From: Agarophyton chilense
Lineage: Eukaryota; Rhodophyta; Florideophyceae; Gracilariales; Gracilariaceae
Direction of reading: 5' to 3'
Length of the DNA stretch: 64,000 nucleotides
Assembly (NCBI GenBank): GCA_030374765.1
Contig: JARGXX010000027.1
Span: forward strand, 682,001 to 746,000
Position 1 is the first letter of the stretch, and every line of letters begins with the position of its first letter. Shown here piece after piece: positions 30,677-40,860 of this stretch. Position numbers and translations under genes: made by a program. Below the pieces are notes generated by a model, which saw only the letters and a program-made list of their open reading frames with translations, was not told the DNA's origin and did no database searches.

Positions 30677-30866
30677 ACGCGCTCGTACCCTTTTCTTGCG
30701 ACAACCACCAGCACACATATTTCGCACTTTTCCGCCCCTCAACCTATCACAGCGCAACGCGCTCGAACAAATGCTACATGCGCAGCGTTTTTAAGGTTTG
30801 TTGCTGAACGCTGCTTTTACAAGCTCGCTGTTAGCTGGAATAGTTAGTTGTTACAACTTCTGCTCT

Positions 30867-33800
30867 CTACATCAACCCGAACCCCTTCGAGTTCCGAATT
30901 GCAGTCGAAAGTCGGTCTCTAAGTTTTGAGCGACTGTTGTAGTCTGGAAGAAGTAGCGTATTAAAGCAAGTGTAACTGGTGGGCAAGCGGTTCGTATCTG
31001 ACCCAGCTCTCTGTACAACTATCATCAAATTCCCTAATCCCCCAATTGGCGCCCGGTCGCTCCCTGTGACGAATACTAAGAACAGTTTCTTCAAAGCCAA
31101 GTCGTATTCGTCCAGTACCTGCCACAGATTAATCACTGTTGTCGACTTTTCATCGTATCCTTCATACCTGGCCGAGTTTCTCAAAGCGGCGAAATCCAAC
31201 TTCTCTTCCCCACACACCAAAGTTTCAATTTCCTCTGCAGTGAACATGGGCAGGCACGGTCCATTCATCATCAATGAAAACCCGGCTGCAAAGTTGTTGA
31301 ATCCAGTGCTGATCGACTTGTTAATCAAGTACTCAACGTACAGCTCAATGAATTCCTCCCGGTTTTCGTTCGTCACAGTAGTGTTTGCGCCATTTTCCTT
31401 CAACTCTACAGTCACCTCGTTCCCGAAAAGATTTTCGTACGAAATCTCAAACCGTAGTGCAAACACCTCTTCTACATCATTCCCTTCATACTCTTGTAGA
31501 TGTCGCATGCTCCTCCCAATTGACGGGAATGTCTCAATAACATCATTCAAATCTGCTTTGTACTCTAACTGCTCAAAGTGAGAGTCATCCTTCAGTCGCA
31601 TTCGCAGCAGGTTGTTTCTGAAACCAACAGCCAGCTTCCGATACAAAACCGGCGAAAATTGAACGCTGAGTAAGATTGAGTTAAACGCAGCCAATCCGAA
31701 CATGATACCAATTAGTGTCCAAGAATGTTCGCTCTCTAGAAAGTCCTTTCGAAACCAGTGACAATTAGTCTCTTCAACGTATTCAAACATGCCATACTTT
31801 GGTGACATGATGTGCTCCAACAAAACCTGGTAGAATTCCTTCCGCAATCCCCCTTCATCTACTCCCTCTTCACCTTCAAACTTGACTCGTAATGGCTTGT
31901 GAAGTTCACGCGGGTGTCTCTTCACAAGTTCAGCGATCTGAACGAACGCATCTGAAACAATGTTGTCTCTTCTCACGTACAAAACCATGTAGCGCAAATG
32001 CCCCATCTCCCCTTCTGGTACACGCATATGAGAAATGCGACCCCATGGGCCGATGGGCATTGGCAAGACACCGAAAGACAGTACAGAACGCATACTTTCT
32101 TTGTTCATTGTCATTTGCGATTCTAGCTCGAGAATTCTAAACTTCGCCGCTTCTGTGAGGAGGAAACTGTAGGCACAAAAGGAGAATGGTCCTTCATCCT
32201 GACCAGTAATAGGTAAAGGAGGGAGGTCAAAGAACTTGGCCGATGTGTCTTCATTAAAGGCATGCTGACCATTCCCTAGGAGTCCGTTTTGGCCTATGTT
32301 GTCCAAATGGTTCTGATTTGCACACCATCGCTCATAATCCTCCCCAAGATCTACAAGTTCGCTGACCGTCTCGTTGTAGAATTCTCTTCGAGGAATAAAC
32401 AATCCCCTCATTTTCATTCGTCTTGAGGCGCGGTAGACGGAATGGTAACAAAGAGCAAGCGCCTTTGTCGCGTATATCGCGTTTCGGGTGATGCGCCGGT
32501 ACCCTGTGAGTTCTGAAGTAAGTACAGCTTGTAAAGGCCTTACAATCCGAGTCAAAAGCACTTGTTCATCACAGTAAGACAGCATCTCCAATAAAGCCTC
32601 CCTGGCATTTTCCTCACACCGCAACAAAACAGCAGCTAGTTCTGATAAATCTGGGATCCTAGTCTTATCAGCGTAAACAGGGTTCATAAATGCCAGGAAG
32701 AAGAGATAACCGCTTTCGTAGCTATTGGCAACCGATTGTCGAAAATAGTCATCATCCTTGTAAAACAGGGATTTAGGTGTCACAAGATATTGCTCACCTC
32801 GTAGGTCACCAGCCAGAATAGATCCATGCTCATTCTCTTCCACGATGCCAAAGCCTACCTGCGCGTCATGTCGAATGCGCGCGGCTGCATGTGCCAGAAC
32901 GCCTCGCCCTTCCTCGCCGAACATTTTCGCAAATCTCAAGTGAGCATTTTCCGCTGCAAGGTAGTCAACCTTTCCGTTCGCCAAAGGTTGGATATTACGT
33001 TTGACAAAAGTGCGAAGCAAGACGGATGCAGTGCCAAATCGGGAAAGCCCGGCACGCGCCTGTACCATGTTGTCAACGACGCATCGCGGAATTCTGGCTT
33101 CATACTGAGCGTGAGCGACACGCACCGAAGTGCCTTTATCAGCAACAAGTGCCAAAGTGTGATATCCGCCACAGCACACCGATATATAGCGATACGGATT
33201 TTGATCAACTTCCATTTCATTACGAGGCTGTCTTGGAGAAGGTAAAGCAACGGGCGCATATTTGTCGTTAAGGTCTCCGTCGCCAATTTGGCCCTGAGTT
33301 CCTCCACCCCAAAGGTACAGGTCTCCGTCAGTGGTAAGCGCAGCAGAGTGTCTTTCGCCCGCCGATACGGAAGTTGCACGCAAATGAGGAGCCACGACTG
33401 CCGGTTCATAATGCGTGCGGGCCGATCTAGTGCCTAACTGACCGTTATCGCCCATGCCCCAGCACAAAATAGCTCCATCGCTTCGCAAAGCAACCGTATG
33501 CGCACTCCCGCAAGCTATATCGGCGAAAGAGTACAGATTGTCATTTGGCAAGGGCTCTGATTCATCCGACATAAGTAATTGTTGCGGGACAGAGACTGCA
33601 AGAGGGAGAAGCGAAGAAACGCGGATACGAATAAGCGGAAGGCCAAGCTGTCCATGCTTGTTGCTACCAAAACACAATACAGTGCCTGAAGCAGACAAAA
33701 CTGCAGAATGTTGATCCCCTGTAGATATAGCCACAATCGGGTGTGGGAAAAGAGCAGTGATGTGTGCGGGCTCGTTAATGGCTCTGTTATGACCTAAACC

Positions 33801-34298
33801 GAGCTGCCCAGCGGAATTAGCACCGCATGCAAACACTCGGCCGAGCGAGTCAAGCGCAAGCCAGTGGAACTCTGCGGCACAAATCGCAACGATGCGGACG
33901 GTAGTGAGTTTCTGTATCAATGTAGGATGCTGAATATTGACAATGGCAGAACCCAGGCCAAGTTGACCGTATGCGCCCGAGCCCAGCGTGTACACATTGC
34001 CGGTGGCAGTCAACAGCACGATAAAGTCGCGGCCGACGGCAACGGCTGCTATCGAAGGCAAGGTAGGGTTCTGGGGGGGGAGGGCAGTTCCAGGAAGAAG
34101 GTCGTTGGTAGAGGTATTATGGACAGCGGCGCCGTTGTGGGAGACGATGAGAGAAGTCCACAGACCAGCCGTGAAGGCAGTAGGTTCGGGAGGAATGTTG
34201 GGCAACGGCCGCGGGGTGGCGACTGTGTCGGTGGAGGTAGAAAGGGCGCCCAACTGGCCATCCGACGCGCTTCCCCACCCGAGCAGATGAGCGGGCAT
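30867..34298 (-). CDS. HERC-type E3 ubiquitin ligase (RCC1 repeats plus HECT)
   Basis: A single exon of 1143 residues from ATG 34,298; animal HERC3 and HERC4 have about 1050. Residues 1-400 form RCC1 repeats: LGWGSASDGQLG, TLGSGAYGQLGLG, ACGANSAGQLGLG, CFGSNKHGQLGLP, CWGMGDNGQLGTR and LWGGGTQGQIGDG, a likely beta-propeller. Residues about 790-1143 are the HECT catalytic domain, with LRVKFEGEEGVDEGGLRKEF, NGPCLPMFTAEEIETLVCG and the thioester site TCFNTLLLP with Cys1111. It would accept ubiquitin from an E2 on that cysteine and pass it to substrates chosen by the propeller. The middle region matches the HERC3/4 linker only loosely. Substrates unknown. Confidence 0.93.
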   Translation of the reverse strand: MPAHLLGWGSASDGQLGALSTSTDTVATPRPLPNIPPEPTAFTAGLWTSLIVSHNGAAVHNTSTNDLLPGTALPPQNPTLPSIAAVAVGRDFIVLLTATGNVYTLGSGAYGQLGLGSAIVNIQHPTLIQKLTTVRIVAICAAEFHWLALDSLGRVFACGANSAGQLGLGHNRAINEPAHITALFPHPIVAISTGDQHSAVLSASGTVLCFGSNKHGQLGLPLIRIRVSSLLPLAVSVPQQLLMSDESEPLPNDNLYSFADIACGSAHTVALRSDGAILCWGMGDNGQLGTRSARTHYEPAVVAPHLRATSVSAGERHSAALTTDGDLYLWGGGTQGQIGDGDLNDKYAPVALPSPRQPRNEMEVDQNPYRYISVCCGGYHTLALVADKGTSVRVAHAQYEARIPRCVVDNMVQARAGLSRFGTASVLLRTFVKRNIQPLANGKVDYLAAENAHLRFAKMFGEEGRGVLAHAAARIRHDAQVGFGIVEENEHGSILAGDLRGEQYLVTPKSLFYKDDDYFRQSVANSYESGYLFFLAFMNPVYADKTRIPDLSELAAVLLRCEENAREALLEMLSYCDEQVLLTRIVRPLQAVLTSELTGYRRITRNAIYATKALALCYHSVYRASRRMKMRGLFIPRREFYNETVSELVDLGEDYERWCANQNHLDNIGQNGLLGNGQHAFNEDTSAKFFDLPPLPITGQDEGPFSFCAYSFLLTEAAKFRILELESQMTMNKESMRSVLSFGVLPMPIGPWGRISHMRVPEGEMGHLRYMVLYVRRDNIVSDAFVQIAELVKRHPRELHKPLRVKFEGEEGVDEGGLRKEFYQVLLEHIMSPKYGMFEYVEETNCHWFRKDFLESEHSWTLIGIMFGLAAFNSILLSVQFSPVLYRKLAVGFRNNLLRMRLKDDSHFEQLEYKADLNDVIETFPSIGRSMRHLQEYEGNDVEEVFALRFEISYENLFGNEVTVELKENGANTTVTNENREEFIELYVEYLINKSISTGFNNFAAGFSLMMNGPCLPMFTAEEIETLVCGEEKLDFAALRNSARYEGYDEKSTTVINLWQVLDEYDLALKKLFLVFVTGSDRAPIGGLGNLMIVVQRAGSDTNRLPTSYTCFNTLLLPDYNSRSKLRDRLSTAIRNSKGFGLM

Positions 34299-35665
34299 GG
34301 CGAGGCGGAGTTCTAGATGGCGATTAAGTGTGAAGTGCGCCGTTGTGATCGCAGAGGGAGTCGAGAGCTGCCAGGCTGGGGTCGTTTAAGCTGCTGTTGA
34401 CCTTGAGGCGGGTGCCCGATGCTGTGGTGCAAACAGGTAATTTGTAATTACTTCGAACGCCGCCTTTGATCTTCGATTTTGAAGGTAAATATGACCTCAA
34501 ACCCCCGGCGTTGATCCAGACGATCAAACTACTCTACGCATCTCGGCACAACCAAAGTTTGTTGGAAGATGGGTACTTCACGCCTTCGTAAGAGGTTATA
34601 GTAGTTTTATCAAGGCCTTAAGAGATGAAATCATTTTTCGTTGGGTACATTTCGTGACGGTGATGTGCCCAGTGTGAATATGCGGTTGGGGAAAGAGCGT
34701 AGGGTTGGAAGGTTCGTGGGAAGCTATTCGCTTGAGATGGGTGTCATTCAAATCTAGGTTTCATTGACAAAGCTGACAAACATTAAGCAGAATCCATTGA
34801 AAGCTCATCTTTCCGAATTCAGGTGTTCTTGGACTTCGGTTGTTTGTTTTCTATTCATGGAAACATTGGGTGATCTCTTGAGGTTTTTGCGCAATGTCGG
34901 TTTGAAATCGGTTGTTTTTGTTAGACTCTAGACGTGAAACATCAATAGATGAGGCTACGTATGGAAGCAACAGATCGCGATTGGAGGGTAATCGAGGAAG
35001 TGATTCTTTGGCAGACGGTCCGTTTACCACGAAGCATCTTGTGTACAATCGTGAGAAAGGTTCATGAAAAGCCTATAGACTGGAACGTCAAGAGAGATCT
35101 TGATATCATCTTTGAGACACATGTGGGGGACACCAGGGTTGGAAGGGTTCAAACAGTCTCTGCCTGATTCTCATTTTTTTGACCCTGTTGTTAAAAGATG
35201 GGAGGGGGGAGGAATTGCTTTGCAACAATGTGCGTGTAGACCCAATAAGTTCCATTGATTCACGTACCACATGGTGCCTAATGATGGTGGAAGAGCAATC
35301 GACCGCTTCGGCGATCACAGATCCCGGGTCGAAAAGCCTTTACTACTTACTGATTATTGCTACAGTGCGCGAAATCCAATTAAAGCCACCCCCCTTTTTG
35401 TTGATGCACTCCATTTCTTTCGTGTTTCCCTCAACCTAATCTCTTAAAAATAACAAATGAAACACTTTAGACGCCATTAATAAAACTTTTCTACTTCTCT
35501 ACACTGTCAATAACACTATGTACAAAAAACACACTCGAAATCTAATTAAAGTCCATTACCGTATTTTTTTCCTTTGAACAAACGCGCGCGCATTTTGATT
35601 AAAACAAGCTCTTAACAACATTCTCATCCAGACTTCCTACAACTTCAAAGTCTAAAAACATAAAA
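34299..35665. other. intergenic, right edge of the gene island
   Basis: About 1.37 kb containing the HERC-gene promoter at the left and increasingly AT-rich sequence to the right. Short open frames (for example 34,949-35,167) have no recognisable domain. Confidence 0.45.
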
Positions 35666-36486
35666 ATGGGCCGTGGAAACCCTTTGACGGATAAAGAAAA
35701 ACGTGTGATACTTGCAGCTTCATTTTGATGCGGTTTTCAAAGAAACATTGCGGAAAGTATTTCACGCTCTTGCACTGTGGTCCTAAACATCCTCAAAAAT
35801 CCTGAAAACTACACTAAACGCTTGAAAGAATCTAACAAATAAATATGAGATAAACGGCTAAAAAAGATATATTCCCTTCGAAAACCAACTTATCTTGCAC
35901 AGCACAAAACATCGTATCGATATTTTCTTACGGTTTTTGTCAGATGCATACAACATGTATTAAATGATACTCTAAACTTAATCTATAAATGGGGAAAATA
36001 TGCCTATGATGACTACAATACATAAAAAAAGCTTTTTATGTGCTCAAAAAATGAACTTTTCTATGACGTAATAGAAGAACACTATTTTTCCGATGAAAAT
36101 ATATTTAACTTAGATGATACAGCTGGGTTTTGTTAGTACAAGCACTATAAAAATCAGAAAAAAATTCTTTTTTCTAAGCCCCAAAATAGAGTAAATTCTT
36201 TTCTTAGATGAGCTTTTGCCCTTTTTACAATGGTTTAAGTAATTTAGTGATTTGCTCCAGTAACATGGACTCTACAAAGTACTGCAATGTGGTACAGAAA
36301 GAAGAGCTACCATGTTCGGACGAAACAATTGAAGATAATCTTTTTCAGGAAGTCGGGGCTTCTATACACCGTTCGTTGTATACTTTGAAGTTGTTGGCTG
36401 ATCATAATGTCAATTTGTTATGGTTTTCGGCCTATTGCCATGACTTCGAAGAGTTTATGAAATCACGTTACAGCTCTATTCAATAG
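35666..36486 (+). pseudogene. Tc1/mariner transposase fossil
   Basis: From ATG 35,666 the reading gives MGRGNPLTDKEKRVILAASF followed by a stop, then CGFQRNIAESISRSCTVVLN and ILKNPENYTKRLKESN, the paired helix-turn-helix of a Tc1/mariner transposase. Further on FSDENIFNLDD corresponds to the family's FSDEKKFNLDG, with the first catalytic Asp kept. A last open piece (36,208-36,486) contains SSNMDSTKYCNVV and GASIHRSLYT, where active copies read FQQDNAPIHRS; the second catalytic Asp is lost, and the final DLNPIEN block is replaced. Several stops and frameshifts. Terminal inverted repeats were not found. AT-rich, unlike the gene island. Confidence 0.8.
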
Positions 36487-37279
36487 AATTGTATTCAAGT
36501 GGTAGAAGAAAAGGGTGAAATGAATATGTATTGAATCTAATATATTTGTTTCTTTTTTTGGCCTTTATATAGATTTTTCTATCTTGTTCAGAATGTTTTT
36601 TAAATTCAGAAACTTGTGCGTTATTCTGGTTCTGCAAAGCTCTGAAACTAGTTTTTTAATGATTTTTGGAGTAGTTACTACAAGAAAAAGGCCATTTTTC
36701 AACTGGAGATGGCAGTAAAGACAAATAGGTTGGTGACGTTATAGATATTTCACGCAATGTACAAAACAAATAAAATTTAGTGCGATTTGTGAGCATTTCT
36801 ATTCTGTAAATCTGTACACTATAACCAGCTCTTTCTTTCGCTTCGTTAGAATTACTTTCAAACACAATTTTCGCAATTATATGCAATGCTAAGATTCAAT
36901 TCGTACCTGGATTTAAAGTAAGCGACGGTTTCGATGGGTACGCAGCATGATTTGGCCCACATAGAGATTCATTAGGCTGGTATGAATCTATCGCTGACGT
37001 CGTAGACTTGCGAACTTCGACCATTATCATCACATTTGCAATGTGCTGAGACTTCTTTACACGTCTTTAGTGGCAGGAGCTACTTTATTAAGCTTTGCAG
37101 CAAAGATTACTAGTACTCAGCACTAATTTCTGTTGTGGCATCACTAAGAACGATTTGTGCGCTTTTTGAGACTGAAACACAGGTGGTAACACGATATAGT
37201 TCTGCCCTCATCCCAGCCATAAAATAAAGCACTAAAGCGTAGTAGGTACTACTCAATTCACTTTTTCAAACAGTTGTGA
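36487..37279. other. gene-free AT-rich stretch
   Basis: About 0.8 kb between the mariner fossil and the family A LTR. No gene or repeat was recognised; it may include the rest of the mariner element. Confidence 0.4.
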
Positions 37280-37411
37280 TGTAGTATAGTGAGTTACACC
37301 GATAAGGTATTTATGCCACGTGGTGAACCTGGATGGGTGCTGGCATGCGCCGTGTAATAAAGTGTTTAAGTTATCAATTAGCCTAGCTTTTGCCTAATTT
37401 GGTTTTATTTA
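37280..37411 (+). repeat. family A 5' LTR, first segment
   Basis: Begins TGTAGTATAG and matches 47,522-47,660 (shared TTACACCGAT/CTACACCGAT, ATGCCACGTGGT, GGCATGCGCCGTGTA). It is separated from the rest of the LTR at 40,312 by the inverted-repeat element described next. Confidence 0.75.
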
Positions 37412-40311
37412 GGGCACAGCAAGTAACAAAATTGGTTTTCGTGTCCAGCCCACCCGCATAACTCCCGTCTACAGTAAGCCGTAGGTGTCATACCTGTCGG
37501 CGCCATCTTTAGGTGTGACGCTGTGGGTCATACGTCAAAGTAAACTTCGGCCATAATAAGCCTTTTGCGTTGCTTAGTGGCCGAAATAGATGAAATGAGA
37601 TAAAAGTATTCCTATATAAACATCTTCTTCTTGATCTTCTTAAACTAACGCAACCAAACACTTATGTCAATAGTCACTAGGGATCTGACGCCTTTGCTTC
37701 CGGTCAGACGCTCCGGATGTGTAACGAATTTTTCAGTCCTCTCACTTCTGCGTTACCCAGAAGCAGGCGTGTACATATTTTACAATGCTTCTCTAGGAGA
37801 GGTAATAACAATAAAATGTGTTTAAACTCTTTACCCGAAGCTGTCCTTTTGCAGGAAATGTTACGCGGCACCAATTGCGGCAGCTAACCGTTTAGTACTA
37901 GATCCCAGATTGCCACCAATTCCTAACGACCTTCACAGGCTTTTCACTTCGTGGGAGCTTTCTAGATAGACCCAGCACCGTTGGTACACACAAACCATCT
38001 CCCGTCCACGCCGAGGTCGCTCCAACCGGTAGAATGGGCTCATAGGGTGAAGTGCAACCCTCGGAAGGGCCGTTTTCCAGGACTTGGTTGTTTTTCCGCC
38101 TCGGGCGATACTTGTGAGATCTATGAGTAATACCGCTACTAGCGGGCTGGCGTAGCCAGGTGTATACGCGTTGTAAGCGAAGTGCACCGGCGGCCGTGCG
38201 CCGTGGCTCCGATTCGTGTGTGACTTACCCACGTGTACCACGGGTGGCCCAGGACAGGTTGGCACAGCATAGCTGGATATTTCTCTATTTATTTAGCTTT
38301 ATTACACTAGGTTAGGGAGCTCTTTACAGTATTCTACACTATATAGTGCCAGGGCGATCTCGCCCTGACACTCAGTAAACCTCCCCAACCAGGGTTCTTG
38401 GCTCTAAGTCTTTTTCCGCTTTCGCGAGTCTTCCACACTCTACGGAGGTGAAGCCGCGTTACTAACGGTAGACTTATCCACCCTGCGTCAACAGGAGACT
38501 CACCGCTGTTAGCGTGTATATCTTTCATACCACTGCCGTGTTCTCGCCCCAGTATTGGGTTTGCTACATATTTCTTTTGGCTCTCGTGGCCCATGCCCCC
38601 GATCGCCCCCACTGGGTGGTCCCCCCTTTATCGCTTACACACTCTCGTGGTAGCTCCCCCTTTTGCTTTGTGGTTGGTTATTCGTGCCGCTCGCGCGTGT
38701 GCCGCGCGCCGGCTTACCGGGTTTACCGCCACTCCTGTGGGTCCATTACTCGATCTCGAGACTTGCCCACTCCCGTGGAATACAGCTCATACCTGGTCTG
38801 CTCCATTCTAGCATCCCGCACTCTCCCCGCTTGGCGTGCCGGTGAACCTCGGCCTTACACCCCTACTTAGTCGTGTTCACTCCGGAGAGGCTCCGTCGCC
38901 GTGCTACCCTCCTTGGAGGAAGACTCGGACATCTTCGTGTGTTTCCGCCGCCCTTGGCGTTGCACTACACAGAGAGTGCTCCGCACAGCGGCTAATGCTT
39001 CACTGGAACCCTGTCCTGCAGCAAACGCCTCACATATTTTTATAATGTATTGGGTTGCTATTCCAGCGGCTCCCGCCTCACTAAACCCCAGGCGGCAAAC
39101 GCCTCACCTTTTGATAAAGTTGAAGGGCTCGAATCCAAAGAAAAATAATGTTTTACGGTGTCAATTGTTGGTTGAACTCGTCGGAGAGAGAACTCGGAGC
39201 CATCAGAGCACTTTTTAGAGAGATCTACAACCTCCAAAACGTAGCTGAAACGCATTACTAGTCGATTGTTACTACTATGTGCTTCTAGAATACTCTATTC
39301 GCTCCCAGTAGCGTTTAATGCCGCGCAATAACCAATAAAAACATACCAACCAGATAATTTTCCCTAGTGTGCCATTATGGATTTCGAAGCCAGCGGTGAA
39401 ATACAGATTGTAGACCCTTCTTGCACTCCATAAACGTGTGTTCCAGCAATGTTGGAACACTCTACGCATTACGGGACCCAGCGTATCCATTATTCTTGGT
39501 ACGCACAGGTCCTTACGGACAGTTCCTTGTAGGCACTCTGTAATGAGGCTTTACAGCTGACAGCATTAGATTACAACAATGTCCCCATCAATTCTACCAA
39601 TCACAGTATTATTCCCTCTATGACCCTGCTTGGATTGGATCACTGTTGCCATTGAAGCATGGCTATCTTTGACCAGATCATGTTATTCTGTCGTCAACAT
39701 TCCCAAGCCGGTTACCTATTCTCCAACCATTTAACACAACTGCTTTCTACTTTCTTTTCCCTTCTAATTCATCTCAAAGACGACCACTATATTTGCCATT
39801 AGCGGATTTATGCAACATGGATACTATTCTTATTTGTAGTGCAGCAAAAAAACATAACAAATCTTCCCTTTTTTTCCAAGTAACTACGCTATCTTTTTCT
39901 GGGCAGTTTTTCTTTGTGGTACTGGCGGGGGTGGCAGCAACGAGGTCAGTTCTGCCTTGTTCGCCGTCTGGGTTGTTCCGTTTCGGAGCTTCTGCGCCGA
40001 TCGCTTTACGAATCTATCAGATTCTGTAAGATTATATAATAGTGATCGAGAATGGCGTACAGGCGTACGAACCACCGGTTATGGAAACTCCATAGACTGG
40101 ATTGCGCCTTTACGACATTGCTAGTGTGCCCTGTACAGCAATGAGTGTCAATATAATGTAATTCTATTGTCTCTATTTCAATGAAGGTACACTTTTCGTC
40201 TTATTTCTCAATATGAACGTTTTTAGTTTTGTTTCAAGGTTTTAAGCCGACCGACAGAAGCAACCTCTCAGAGCCAAAAGACAAAAACCAATTTTTTTGG
40301 TTGACGTGCCC
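37412..40311. mobile_element. PIF/Harbinger-like DNA element with TTA target duplication
   Basis: The two ends are inverted repeats of about 30 bp. Left GGGCACAGCAAG...AAAATTGGTTTT and the complement of the right end GGGCACGTCAAC...AAAATTGGTTTT align without gaps at about 26 of 32 positions. TTA flanks both sides (37,409-37,411 and 40,312-40,314). A TTA duplication and GGGC-starting ends are typical of PIF/Harbinger. The empty site is seen in the other family A LTRs. The 2.9-kb interior shows no recognisable transposase, so it is probably non-autonomous. It also appears to contain LTR-like sequence (about 37.9-39.1 kb). Confidence 0.7.
37858..39120 (+). repeat. GC-rich LTR-like segment inside the PIF-like element
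   Basis: Shares an arrangement with the family B LTRs: an A/T-rich TATTTATTT stretch followed by a hairpin (38,345-38,372, arms CAGGGCGA/TCGCCCTG) and later the phrase GGCCTTACACCC(C)TACTT. Borders and orientation are uncertain, and no target duplication was found. Listed as a distant family B-like repeat. Confidence 0.35.
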
Positions 40312-40731
40312 TTAGATAATAATAAGTAGATATGGAGTCGCACTTCAAGTGCTCCTTCTTGCGGCCACATACAAAGGAGTCCCATCGTAGGTCGGGTGGC
40401 TGGTGAGATATATATCTTCACCAAGCATGAACACCCCTGTAACTATTGTAAAGACAAGCACCTACTAGACTACTTTTACCTCTTTTTGTTTCTACATTTG
40501 ACCATAAAGGGAACCTAGTGTCCTTACGGTTTCCCGGACCGGCGTGCGCTCTTAATTATCATCTAACAACGTGGTCTCAGTAAGCCCGCCGTTGCGGTTG
40601 CACCCTTCAGTAGCTGGTGCTGCTACACCTTACAGGTATCCTCAATATCCTTCTGCTAGGTCGAGCCCATCGCGCGCTCCCTAGAACCGTTAGGTCTTAC
40701 ACCCCCTCACTACCGTTTGGTTTCTACCACA
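40312..40731 (+). repeat. family A 5' LTR, second segment
   Basis: Matches 47,660-47,796 and 48,518-48,826. Examples are GGTCGGGTGGCTGGTGAGAT at 40,391, and CACCTACTAGACTACTTTTA in both copies. Ends TCTACCACA at 40,731, three bases before the primer-binding site. Confidence 0.8.
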
Positions 40732-40734
40732 GTT

Positions 40735-40748
40735 TGGTCTCCTGACTT
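40735..40748 (+). other. primer-binding site of the family A element
   Basis: TGGTCTCCTGACTT, one base different from the sites at 4095 and 5528 on the other strand. Confidence 0.7.
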
Positions 40749-40860
40749 AGAAATTGTTGTTCACCTCGTTTAAAATTGAAAGGAAGGATTTGGACTTGAA
40801 TCTGTACGGTTTGGTGAAGTAGGCACTGAAACAGCAACTGCTGACTCATTAGTTACCTCA

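Noticed and set aside
29771-30757. 328-residue open frame on the minus strand across the transporter/zinc-protein upstream region
   Set aside because: It lies antisense to the zinc-protein gene and over the divergent promoter, is composition-driven (GC-rich, Arg/Ala/Cys-rich) and has no domain.
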